64,000 nt of DNA, taken from Narthecium ossifragum (taxonomy: Eukaryota; Streptophyta; Magnoliopsida; Dioscoreales; Nartheciaceae). Location: the NCBI GenBank assembly GCA_963920575.1, contig OY986969.1:14586615-14650614 (forward strand), given 5' to 3'. The position numbers and the translations under genes were made by a program. Position 1 is the first letter of the stretch. Every line of letters begins with the position of its first letter. The notes beneath the pieces were generated by a model that did no database searches, was not told where the DNA came from, and was given only the letters and a program-made list of their open reading frames with translations. Shown in pieces: positions 36,901 through 47,761 of this stretch.

Positions 36901-38750
36901 GCTAAATATACTTGCTTGCAAGATTTCATCTTATTCCAAAGTGATTTGATACTTGAAATCCAAACAAATGGATTTCCAGCACTGTTTTGATGAACTGTGC
37001 CAAGACTCGACAATCGATCGGTGCATCGACCGTAAAGTGTTGTTTTACCCTTTCTGGGCCTGACGGTCGACCGTCGGATCGACCATCGCATCGACCGTCG
37101 GGCTCTGTCAGGATTTTAGCCTCCCAGGGTCGATGCATGGATCGACCGTGGGAGTTCCTCCTTTTCGCCATTTACCTGACGGTCGATCGTCGGATCGACC
37201 GTCAGGCGCTGTTTGGTTTTGGGCTTCTCAGGGTCGATGGGTGGATCGACCGTCGCCCTTGGTTTTCTTCGCATAGGTCTCACGGTCGATCGCCGGATCG
37301 ACCGTGGCATCGTCCGTGGCCTCACGGTCGATCCCAGGATCGACCGTGACATCGTCCGTGACCACTTGAACTTGGTTTTCTGGTTTTTCTTGGATGGATT
37401 TGATTGGGGATTAACATTTAAATATGTTGGGAAACATGTAGGGGGATTTGATGAGGTTTTCAAAGGATTTCCATTTAGTTTGAGATTGATTCAAATGTTC
37501 TTTTCTTTTTAGAAAACCTATGGTTCTACTCGCAATTAATATATGATTGATTGTAGTTAAGTGCTTAGTTAATTGCTTAGCCATTAGCTAGCTATGAGTG
37601 CTAGCTAATGAGGAATTGTGGAACCTTAGCCTCTTGCCGGCGAGTGCCGAGGGCTATTGTATATCTGTGGAACTTATAACTGTTGATGTGGCATGTAGAG
37701 ACATCTAGGATAGATGTTTGCCTAGGCTCATGCATTGTATGCATTAGAGGCATTTGAGGTTAGACGGGCGATGGTTTGGGTCGCCGATCCGAGGCTCTCG
37801 GGTAGCTCGGATCTAGCCTTAGGACCGTGGATGGGTAGTCAGGAGTAGGGTGTGATTGTTTGATCAAGTCTCATGGCTTTTGAGGATTCACTCTAGTTGA
37901 CTCTGATCAGTGTTGAGGTTTAGAGGTCGTGTTGTCTTCCAAAGCCAAGTGCTAAGGATGGATGTTGATGCGTTCCCGACGTGGTTCCCCAAGGCTTGGT
38001 ATTCCAGCTTGGGAAGGGTGATCTTGCATGTTACTGTTCCTTGGCCTCCTGGTGACTTGTTCAGGAGAGAGGTTTCATGACAAGAGCCCTTGGGACATCA
38101 ACTGGGTTATTGGACCCGTGGCATCCGTTAGACTTAGGCTGGGAGACAACACTGTTATTATTTTCCTCCCTTCAGTGTGTCGTAGAGTAGAACCCTACTG
38201 AGCTTATCGCTCACTCCTACCCGGGCTGCGTTTGCAGGTGTAGGCGGCAGTTCTTCGTCAGTAGAGCCAACAGGATCGGCCTTGGGCGGCGCGAGTACAT
38301 CCAGAGGCGCTTGAGGTTGCTGGAGGATGATCCGTTGTACATTTTGATATATATATATATATGCATAAGTTGTAAACACTTTTGAGAACTTTTGGGATGT
38401 TTGATGAGAATGCATAATGTTATATTTTTATCCCTTAATATTTAGTCTCCTATGCTTATTTAGTTCCTAAATACACTCATTATTCTTATATTTTGATTTA
38501 GGATGCAATTGAAGTCCTTAAGTCGAAAAGAAGCTGAAAAGAGTGATTGGATCAACTTTTAAAAATTTATCTGTACCTGTTCATGAAGAACCAGAGGATG
38601 TGCCATACATGGTTGGAAAGCTCTTGAAGTCTAGATTCTGTAGAATTTTACGGTTCGTGATTCCGAGTTTCCTAGAGGAAGTTACGGCAATTTCAGTACC
38701 GATGCGCAGTCTGAATGGCAGAAAGGAAAATAAGCTGGAAGTCCGAGCGA

Positions 38751-39172
38751 AGGTCCGATCGATCGGACCTGGCAAAACCGTGACAGAACATGTAGTTTTT
38801 GGCTGAATATGGTTCGATCGATCGAACCATCACTCCTACTGAGCCCGATCGATCCGACTCCTAGAGTTGGATCTATCGGACTCAAAAATACCCAGAGAAT
38901 GTGGATTTTTATGCCTCCGATCGATCCAGCACTTAAAGTTCGATCGATCGGACTTGGGAATTAAAGTTGACAGAGCGTATGCTTTTTAGAGGAACCGAAT
39001 TCGATCGATCGGACCATCGATCGAACTCGGGAAGAGCCAGAGATGAAGAATTTTTACGAAGTCGATCGATCCGACTCCCTCAGTCCGATCGATCGGACTC
39101 GGGCGTGACTACAAGTTGAAGAGTTTAATGAGGCCGATCGATCCAGCATCCAAGGTCCGATCGATCGGACTT
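38751..39172. repeat. Palindrome cluster of D2
   Basis: About ten GATCGATC cores. Several extend to long perfect palindromes: 38,751-38,770 (arm AGGTCCGATC), 38,809-38,830 (arm ATGGTTCGATC), 39,082-39,099 (arm AGTCCGATC), 39,155-39,170 (arm GTCCGATC). The cluster ends about 60 bp before the TATA box. Confidence 0.9.
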
Positions 39173-39229
39173 TCCCAGTAACAAAAATCAACGATTGTGA
39201 TCTAATCCGAGGGTGGATACAATTGAGGC

Positions 39230-39237
39230 TATAAATA
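39230..39237 (+). promoter_or_regulatory. TATA box of D2
   Basis: TATAAATA in the context GGCTATAAATAGGA, the same as in D3 (52,704-52,711) and, on the minus strand, D1. Confidence 0.65.
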
Positions 39238-40280
39238 GGACTCTTTCTAGGGTTTGAGGGGGGATTCTTGGACACTTTTGGCTACTCTTTCTCCTCTTTT
39301 ATATTTTTTCTAGGTTTTCTTTTGCTTTATGAAATCTTTTGGAGGATTGTTCTCGATGGCCCTGCGTGGCTAAATCTTGATCCTCGGTCGAGGAGACTGA
39401 AACCTCGGAATCAATGAAACTGTGAGATCTAATTTATTTTTATTGTTCAGTTTATACATGAGTATTGGATGTTCTTCTGAGATTAAATCTTCATGATTAC
39501 CTTGTCTAATTGCTAGGAGGCCTACTAGTTTATTATTCATGGTGATCTACCGCTAGGTTTGATATCAAATCCGGAATTGTTTGATCCCTCTAATCTGCGA
39601 AGCAACTAGGATCTAATAATTTACTGCTGATCAGATCTTGTTAGATCTTAGGAAGAATATTCAACTAGATTAAATGCAACCGCTTGTGCTTGTGTTGTTT
39701 AGCTTCATCGATCTCCCTATTCTTAACGCTGCTACTAGATTAAATCTACAGCGCTTGTCTTAGGTTGTCTAGTAGTTAGGGTTGATTAGAACGCTTGTTT
39801 CTAATTAACTATGATCGAGGAGAGCTTCGAATTGAATTCGGACGATGAATATTCATGGTATAAATTGATTGATACTTGCATCTATGATCAGTTGTTGGAT
39901 TCCGATGGTGGATGTTGACTCAGACCAAGGTTTGTTCTCTTGATTCAACTCATTTCTTCACTTTAGATTATTTCTTTATTGTTTTTCCTCACGTTTAAAA
40001 CCCCCCATCTTTGTTCACTAAGCACAAAACACGACTGAACACTCTTCGTGCGATCGACTCGTACTCGCACTACTACATTTATTTTAACGAGTACTGGATT
40101 TATTTTTGAGTGCCTGCGACAGCACATCAATGTTGTATAAATCTGTATATTGGAACTTTGAAATTGTACAACTTGATGTTATATTATAATTGAATCTGTT
40201 TCGCCTCTGGAATACAACTGTTTAAATTTGTCCGTCTTTTCCGCTTGTACTGCGCCGATTTGAAGATGAATAGTGATAGG

Positions 40281-43200
40281 TGTCGCGCCCCGACCCGCAG
40301 AGCGCACCCGGGCCGGGACACGAGGGGGAAAACCTACATCTACTAGCCTCAACTGGCGGAAACAGCTGAGACTAACGCACAGCTGGCGGAAACAGCTGAG
40401 ACTAACTCACAGCTGGCGGAAACAGCTGACTGCAAGCACAAGGGAAAGCAAGCTACTACAACATCTATTAACAACTATTACAAACTGATGAAAACATAGA
40501 AGCCCCAAGGGCAAAACCGTCAAAACCCTTGAAAACCCTCTCTGCTATTGAAGGATCGATCATCACCAAGGGAAGGATCGATCACTTAAGCAACAGTGTC
40601 ACACCCCGACCCAGAAAACCCATCCAGGACGAGGCGTGAGGGTCCTAACACTATTCATCATCAACCGGCGCGGTACAACGCGGAAAAGACGGAAAATTTT
40701 AAACAAATATACTCTAGAGGCTAAGCAGGTTTAATTATCATATATCATCAAGTTGTACAATTCAGATTTAATACAAAAACTCCCAAGAGATAGATTTAAT
40801 ACAATACTCTAAAATCCTCAGAAGTCTACATCATATAGATACATATCAAAAGGGGTACAACAGATCATCATCTAGCAAGCTCAAGCGCCTCTGGAAGTAC
40901 TCGCGCCGCCAAAAGCTGATCCTGCCGGCTCCACCGAAGAAGAACTGCCGCCTGCACCTGCAAACGCAGCCCGGGTAGGAGTGAGCGATAAACTCAGTAG
41001 GGTTCTACTCTACGGCACACTGAAAGGAGGAAAACAACAACAGAGTTGTCTTCCAGCTCAAGTCTAACGGATGCCACGGGTCCCACAACCCTATCGATTC
41101 CCCAAGGGATCCTACTCTTCTCCACCGACCACGCTGGGAAACTCAACCAACACGCTGGGAGGAAGGAACCGGAACCAGTAGGATCACCATTACCCAGCAG
41201 GAAACCACTGCCTGGGGACCATGTCAGGGACATCGACACCCATCCTTAGAACTTAGCTTCGGAAGACAACCCGACTTCTAAACCTCAACAATGATCAGAG
41301 TCAACTAGCGTAAAATCCTCAAAGACATGAGACTTGATCAACAATCACACCCTACTCCTGACTACCCATCCACGGTCCTAAGGCTAGATCCGAGCTACCA
41401 GAGAGCCTCGGATCGGCGACCTAAACCATCGCCCGCCTAACCTCAAATGCCTCTAATGTATACAATGCATGAGCCTAAGCAAACATCTATCCTTGGTGTC
41501 TCTACATGCCACATCAACAGTTATAAGTTCGACAGATATACAATAGCCCTCGGCACTCGCCGGCAAGAGGCTAAGGTTCCACAATTCCTCATTAGCTAGC
41601 ACTCATAGCTAGCTAATGGTTAAGCAATTAACTCAGCACTTAACTACAATAAATCATGTATTAATTGCAAGTAGAACCATAGGTTTACCCGTAAGAAAAA
41701 GAGTTATTCGAATCGATTCCCAAACCCGACGAAAATCCTTTGAAAACCTCATCAAATCCCCCTACATGCTTCCCAACATGTTTAGATGTTAAACCCAAAT
41801 CAAATCCACCAAAGAAAAGCCAGAAAAACAAGTCCAAGTGGTCACGGACGATGCCACGGTCGATCCGGGGATCGACCGTGAGACCACGGACGATGTCACG
41901 GTTGATCCACCGATCGACCGTGAGGCCAAAAGGAAGGAAACCTCGTGGGCGACGGTCGATCGGCCCATCGACCGTCGAGAGCCCAAAACGGTACAGAGCC
42001 TCACGGACGATGCGACGGTCGATCCGACGGTCGACCGAGAGGCGGGATGAAAAAAGAGAGAGGACCCACGGTCGATCGACCCATCGACCGTGGGAGGCTA
42101 AAATCCCGACAGAGCCTGACGGTCGATGCGACGGTCGACCGCCAGGCCCAGAAGGCGTAAAACTACATGAGACGGTTGATGCACCGATCGACCGTCGAGC
42201 TCTTGGCACAGTTCATCAGAACAGTGCCGGAAATCCATTTCTTTGGATTTCAAGTATCAAATCATGTTGGAATTAAATGAGATTTTGCAAGCAAGTGTAT
42301 TTAGCAATGAGAAAGCTAATGGAATGAAGAAATCCAGATTTTGACGGTTAAATCTCCTATCAAGGTCCAAATGGAAAAAATCGACAAAACGGCGATAATA
42401 CGGAAACCAACCGTTAGAATACGGAAATCTCAACGTAGGAATACTAGAAACAAGCTATACTACACATGCACTGATCCACACAACTTTCTAACAAGTATTC
42501 CAACAGCGAAAGCACATAAAATATATCCTAGGAGAACCCGATCCAAGGATCGAGGTAGAAACACCTACTTGAGCAAGTAGGGGAGCTCCTCCACGCGTGC
42601 CACCAGCCGAGCCGCCAAGATTCGAGCTCCGAAGACCAAATCTCCAAACCCTACCTCAGCCGAAGGAGAGAGAGAGAAGGGGAGAGAACGACAGGTGAAG
42701 GAGGAGAGAGAGAAAGAGAGAAAGGGACTTGGCTTATATAGACATTCCAAACCTATCTCAGCCGTCCAAATCGATCTTTCCCGATCGAGCTCCGATCCTC
42801 CGATCGGACGCACCCTAGAGATTCTAATCAAACACATACATCAATCAAAGCCAGTGTGTGGAACGCGTGTGTGAAACCGACCACCAGAGGGCATATTTAC
42901 CAAAATGCCCCCGGGGTCCAAAACCGCCACATGATCGCCCGATCGTGCCCGACGCGGAACCAATCCAACAGGAAACCGGCTCTCGACCCACGTGGTCGAG
43001 TCAGGTATGAGGGACGGGCCCTCACAAACAGTGAGCTTCCCTCACTGTCGAGACAAAGAAGATCGATCCTTCCTCCCAGGAAGATCGATCTTTTTCGTGA
43101 CAGAGGGTGCCCTTCCAGTCGCACCAAGGAAGATCGATCCTTCCTCCCAGGAAGATCGATCATTCTCGGGACGAAGGGTAACCATGCTCACCCAGGCCCC

Positions 43201-44085
43201 CATGATCGATCTCCTCCCATAAGAAGATCGATCATGTGCTGGGCGCAGCAAGCCAACACAAGAGGACCGATCCTTCCTTCCAGGAGGATCGATCCTGATG
43301 GGTTCCGGCGCACTTCCGGCCGGAGAACCGCCGGAAGACACAACCAAACCTCACCAAACTTGGTGGGCTGGTAGATCTGATCATCACGAAGCTACTCAAG
43401 GCTTCAAAACCGGAAACCAACAACTCCACAAGGAGATCTAACGAAAAACAAAACCGGATTTAAACCTTCAAAACAGCCGAGCTTTGAAGGAGAACCCTAC
43501 CTCTACAACGCAGCTTCAATCCACGAAGCTTAGCCAAGGATCTTCCTCACGCCGTCACGGTTCCAACGAGCCTTCAAGCTCCAAGAACGGTGGCCGGAGG
43601 AGGGAGAACGGAGGAGGGAAAGGGGCGGTCTGAACAGGTGAAGAAACAGAGCCGGGAGAAGGAGGAAGAAGAAGAAGAAAGGAGGGAGAAGGGGAAGGGG
43701 GGTAAGGCCGGGGGAAAGCCGGCGAAGGCGGGGATAAGTCGGGGGAGGGGAGGGAAAGTATTCCCTCCCCTGACAGGGGAAGCGACGACCACTGCGGTGG
43801 CCGTCCTTCGGATGCCACCGCCAAAGACTTCTAGGCATAGGCAGGATCGATCCTCCACGACCAAAGGATCGATCCTCCCTGCCCAGAAGTGCAAACTTGG
43901 GCTGGAAAACGGGCCCAAGCCCAGAACTCCCAAACTAGGTCCCACCTAACCTTTCTAACAAACACAAACACCAAATAAGGTCTGTGTTGGTACACCCGGT
44001 GTGAAACGACCGCCAAGGCGTAATTTCCCAAATTGCCCTTGGGGTCAAAACAAGCCAAAAGGGAAAAGAGGGGCATGTCCTCACA
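40281..44085 (-). repeat. 3' LTR of A3, split by B3
   Basis: Net length is about 1,370 bp, against 1,372 for the partner LTR, with few differences by eye. This A subfamily is shorter than A-I/A2 (2.4 kb). Near 40,345-40,430 a 30-bp unit (CTGGCGGAAACAGCTGAGAC core) occurs three times; the partner has two. GATCGATC palindromes lie at 40,555-40,585 and 43,060-43,290. Purine tract at 43,590-43,760. Confidence 0.88.
40597..43026 (-). mobile_element. Solo LTR B3, TSD AACAG
   Basis: 2,430 bp, reading TGTCACACC...CCCTCACA on the plus strand, which is a B LTR in minus orientation. AACAG flanks it at 40,592-40,596 and 43,027-43,031, and the A3 LTR is continuous across it. TATATAAG on the minus strand at 42,740-42,733. 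Palindrome cluster 41,846-42,205, with 12-bp arms at 42,065-42,094 and 11-bp arms at 41,950-41,977. It is the innermost insertion of the nest. Confidence 0.95.
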
Positions 44086-44179
44086 TCCTAAAACCCTTAA
44101 AAGAAATCTCGTCCTTGAGATTCGATTAAGGTAGGGCTCGGAAAGGAAAACAACGCTTAGCAGGATACTACAAAGCGGT

Positions 44180-45400
44180 AAACGTTACCTCTGGAGGCGG
44201 GTGGTGCTACGATCAGCGGAAGCGGGCGCTGAGACAGGTACTCCTGAAAGGACGGCTGCACCTCGTCTGCAAAAGGGCGGTCGGGTAGGGCGAACACCTG
44301 TCCCCCACCCTCTGCTCTGGCTCTGCCTCCGCTGCGGCCTTGCCCGGCTCCACCACTCTGCCAACACCCAGCCCTGGCCTCTCCGCCTCGACCTCCCGAC
44401 GGTGCCGCACCCTGCGAGCCCCGCCGCGAACAGTCCCTGCGAAAGTGCTCCGGCTGCTGACAATGGAAACACAGCGCTGGCCCACGCTCAGACTGCTGCC
44501 CTCGGTCTCCCTCCCAGGGAGCCTGCTGAGTGGGTCCCGCTGTGAGAAGGAGCTGGTCACCCTGGTGGGACAGCTGCTGCTGGTACGACTGCTGGCGGTA
44601 TGTCTGACGCTGCTGCGGGTGCGCGGACCTCCGGTGCTAGTCTCGACGGCCGTGAGACCTCTGGAGCTGCTCACCTCCTCCCCCACCTGTCGCTGGTACT
44701 GACTGGCTAGTCCTCGGCCTCCCCTGGCAACGAGGCTCCACTGCCAATGCAGCACCCAAAACCGCGGAGTAGGTGGTCGCCTAGCGTGCGGCGATCAACC
44801 TCCGGATCTCCTCACGGAGCCCCCTCTCGAAGTGCTGGGCCCGGGCGGTAGGGTCGGCTGCCATTGGCCCAGCGTACCGGACCAAGTGTGTGAAGGCGGT
44901 GGCGTACTGCTGCACCGAAAGAGAACCCTGAGTAAGACTGAGGTACTCCTCAGCCAACGCCACCCGCGTACTGTAGGGAAAGTACGCGTCAAGGAAAGCT
45001 GCACGGAAGCCCTCCCAAATCAACTGCTCTCCTGCTGCTCTGGTGACCTGAACTGTGCGCCACCAGTCCCGGGCATCTCCCTCGAGCTGGAGTGCCGCGA
45101 GTCTGACCCGGAAGGGGTCGCTCTCGTCGAACAAGAGGTCAAGCAAACTGGTGACCCCGTCAAGCCACTCCTCGGCCGCTGACGGATCCCCGCTTCCGCC
45201 GTTGAACCTCGGCGGGTCCAACCGGCGGAACTCGAGGACCTCAGACGCTAATGAGCGCCTGGCGACGGGTGGGGGGACCTCCCTACGGTGGAAGGGAACC
45301 TCCACCTCGCCGCCCACCGCAGAGTCTGTCTCTGTCGCTGGTACGTAGGGCTGGTGCTGAGGCTCCTCAGCCTCAGAAGTCTGCCGGACGTCGCTCGCCT
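44180..45400 (-). pseudogene. gag: Gypsy A3 gag, degenerate
   Basis: The readable part is a retrotransposon gag core (45,270-44,784): LEFRRLDPPRFNGGSGDPSA, AEEWLDGV, DARDWWRTV, WEGFRAAFLDAYFP, SLSVQQYATAFTHLVRYAG, RGLREEIRRLIAAR. A TAG stop follows at 44,783-44,781. Further left a zinc knuckle is readable in another frame (CFHCQQPEHFRRDC, about 44,475), followed by VFALPDRPFADEVQPSFQEY. No protease, RT or integrase is present before the 3' LTR, so A3 could move only with proteins from elsewhere. Confidence 0.8.
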
Positions 45401-45635
45401 CAGGAGGATCGCCACGGCCCAACCCACGAGGACTGCCAGGCTGCCCTACCAACTGTACCAACCAGAAACACGAGTTCCACTCGTCAAAGACGAGACAAAA
45501 AGCACTCAGCAAAGAGATACAAACACACTCAGCGGAAAGTAAGCAAGCAAACAGGGATGTTCTAACTCTAGAACTACCCAACCCATGCACGTCTCTGCAG
45601 AGACCCAATCCAGTTCCCTGGGATCTACAACCTAT

Positions 45636-45647
45636 GCTCTGATACCA
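45636..45647 (-). other. Primer-binding site of A3
   Basis: The minus strand reads TGGTATCAGAGC three bases inside the 5' LTR, followed by an ATAGGTTGTAGATCCCAGGG leader as in A-I. Confidence 0.88.
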
Positions 45648-45650
45648 AGC

Positions 45651-47022
45651 TGTCGCGCCCTGACCCGCAGAGCGCACCCGGGCCGGGACACGAGGGGGAA
45701 AACCTACATCTACTAGCCTCAACTGGCGGAAATAGCTGAGACTAACGCATAGCTGGTGGAAACAGCTGACTGCAAGCACAAGGGAAAGCAAGCTACTACA
45801 ACATCTATTAACAACTATTACAAACTGATGTAAAACATAGAATCCCCAAGGGCAAAACCGTCAAAACCCACATACATGCGAAGCCCCGCGGGCAAAACCC
45901 TTGAAAACCCTCTCTGCTACTGAAGGATCGATCATCACCAAGGGAAGGATCGATCACTTAAGCAACAGTGAGCTTCCCTCACTGTCGAGACAAAGAAGAT
46001 CGATCCTTCCTCCCAGGAAGATCGATCTTTTTCGTGACAGAGGGCACCCTTCCAGTCGCACCAAGGAAGATCGATCCTTCCTTCCAGGAAGATCGATCAT
46101 TCTCGGGACGAAGGGTAACCATGCTCACCCAGGCCCCCATGATCGATCTCCTCCCATAAGAAGATCGATCATGAGCTGGGCGCAGTAAGCCAACACAAGA
46201 GGACCGATCCTTCCTTCCAGGAGGATCGATCCTGATGGGTTCCGGCGCACTTCCGGCCGGAGAACCGCCGGAAGACACAACCAAACCTCACCAAACTTGG
46301 TGGGCTGGTAGATCTGATCATCACGAAGCTACTCAAGGCTTCAAAACAGGAAACCAACAACTCCACAAGGAGATCTAACGAAAAACAAAACCGGATTTAA
46401 ACCCTCAAAACAGCCAAGCTTTGAAGGAGAACCCTACCTCTACAATGCAGCTTCAATCCACGAAGCTTAGCCAAGGATCTTCCTCACACCGTCACAGTTC
46501 CAACGAGCCTTCAAGCTCCAAGAACGGTGGCCGGAGGAGGGAGAACGGAGGAGGGAAAGGGGCGGTCTGAACAGGGGAAGAAACAGAGCCGGGAGAAGGA
46601 GGAAGAAGAAGAAGAAAGGAAGGAGAAGGGGAAGGGGGGTAAGGCCGGGGGAAAGCCGGCGAAGGCGGGGAAAAGCCGGGGGAGGGGAGGGAAAGTCTTC
46701 CCTCCCCTGACAGGGGAAGCGACGGCCACCGCGGTGGCCGTCCTTCGGATGCCACCTCCAAGGACTTCCAGGCACAGGCAGGATCGATCCTCCACGACCA
46801 AAGGATCGATCCTCCCTGCCCAGAAGTGCAAACTTGGGCTGAAAAACGGGCCTCAGCCCAGAACTCCCAAACTAGGTCCCACCTAACCTTTCTAACAAAC
46901 ACAAACACCAAACAAGGTCTGTGTGTGCACACCCGGTGTGAAGCGACCGCCAAGGCGCAATTTTCCAAATTGCCCTTGAGGTCAAAACAAGCCAAAAGTG
47001 AAAAGAGGGGCAGGTCCTCACA
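45651..47022 (-). repeat. 5' LTR of A3
   Basis: Coding-sense ends are TGTGAGGAC (47,022) and GGGCGCGACA (45,651). GATCGATC sites lie at 45,925-46,235 and 46,780-46,815, many as GAAGATCGATC or GAGGATCGATCCTC forms. Purine tract 46,525-46,700. Confidence 0.9.
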
Positions 47023-47505
47023 TCCTAAAACCCTTAAAAGAAATCTCGTCCTCGAGATTCGATTAAGGTAGGGCTCGGAAAGGAAAACAACGCCTAGCAG
47101 GATACTACAAAGCGGTAAATGTTACCTCTGGAGGTGGGTGGTGCTACGGTCAGCAGAAGTGGGCGCTGAGACAGGTACTCCTGAAAGGACGGCTGCACCT
47201 CGTCTGCAAAAGGGCGGTCGGGTAGGGCGAACACCTGTCCCCCACCCTCTGCTCTGGCTCTACCTCCGCTGCGGCCTTGCCCGGCTCCACCACTCTGCCC
47301 ACGCCCAGCCCTGGCCTCTCCGCCTCGACCTCCCGACGGTGTCGCACCCTGCGGTCCCCACGATGGGTGACCTACTGGGAAGTTTTCTCAGATTTCTGCG
47401 GTGAGCCAAAAGCGGACAATATTGTGTTGGGTGGGGCCCTCGGGTGGATCCTGGTCGGACCGGGAGCCCGCGGGTCGGGGTCCAGTGGAGGGCCGGGGCG
47501 TTACA
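47023..47505 (-). other. Outer extension of A3: internal copy plus foreign LTR end
   Basis: 47,023-47,357 repeats 44,086-44,417 (PPT side of A3). From about 47,358 the sequence is unrelated and ends in GGGGCGTTACA next to the target duplication ATAGG. The AAAGCGGACAATATTGTG segment resembles a stretch common in other plant gypsy LTR ends. I could not identify its family here. Confidence 0.6.
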
Positions 47506-47560
47506 ATAGGACCCTCACGCCCCGTCCTGGATGGGTTTTCTGGGTCGGGGTGTGACAACT

Positions 47561-47572
47561 TGGTATCAGAGC
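47561..47572 (+). other. Primer-binding site of B2
   Basis: TGGTATCAGAGC three bases after the 5' LTR end. It confirms that the broken LTR at 36,187-47,557 is a 5' LTR. Confidence 0.9.
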
Positions 47573-47761
47573 AGGCTGTAGGTCCCAGGGATAGGATTAG
47601 GCTTGCGGTTAAGGTTTTGAGCGCGGTTTGGGATAGTTCTAGGATTAGAGCATCCTTGTGTGCTTGACTGTGCTCATGTGTGTTATGCTTTTATTTTATT
47701 GATTGCTGCTGTGTTTTGTTTTCTTACGGGTGGACACTTGTCATCTCTGATAAACGTGCAG

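Larger units (their letters stand above)
38402..40129 (+). mobile_element. Solo LTR D2 (Athila/Tat type), TSD ATGTT
   Basis: 1,728 bp, starting TGATGAG and ending GCACATCA, flanked by ATGTT at 38,397-38,401 and 40,130-40,134. It shares the block around 38,580-38,700 (GAAGAACCAG...CCTAGAGGAAG) with D1 and D3. The U3 palindromes are of the GTCC/GGAC type: a perfect 20-mer at 38,751-38,770, a 22-mer at 38,809-38,830 and an 18-mer at 39,082-39,099. TATA follows at 39,230. Confidence 0.92.
40281..47505 (-). mobile_element. Gypsy A3 composite (LTR-gag-LTR plus extra end), TSD ATAGG
   Basis: ATAGG flanks it at 40,276-40,280 and 47,506-47,510. In minus orientation: extra piece (47,505-47,023), 5' LTR (47,022-45,651), primer site, gag remains, 3' LTR (44,085-40,281, split by B3). 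No pol is present. Only the left end is a normal A LTR end (TGTCGCGCC). The right end is about 335 bp of A internal sequence followed by about 148 bp ending GGGCGTTACA, apparently from another LTR family. It lies in the B2 LTR 100 bp-scale from its end. Confidence 0.8.
36187..47557 (+). repeat. 5' LTR of B2, split by D2 and A3
   Basis: LTR pieces are 36,187-38,401, 40,130-40,280 and 47,506-47,557, matching the order in B1. TATATAAG at 36,473-36,480. Palindrome cluster 37,012-37,362. A TA microsatellite lies at 38,348-38,363. The LTR ends GGGGTGTGACA. Confidence 0.88.

Noticed and set aside
38751..39172. Spaced short repeats as a CRISPR array
   Set aside because: The spacing is irregular, the repeats are palindromic cores in LTRs with TATA boxes and target duplications, and the DNA is plant nuclear.
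44781..45791. Full 336-codon minus-strand frame as the A3 gag start
   Set aside because: The first part lies inside the 5' LTR and across the primer site; only the part after about 45,400 is gag-like.
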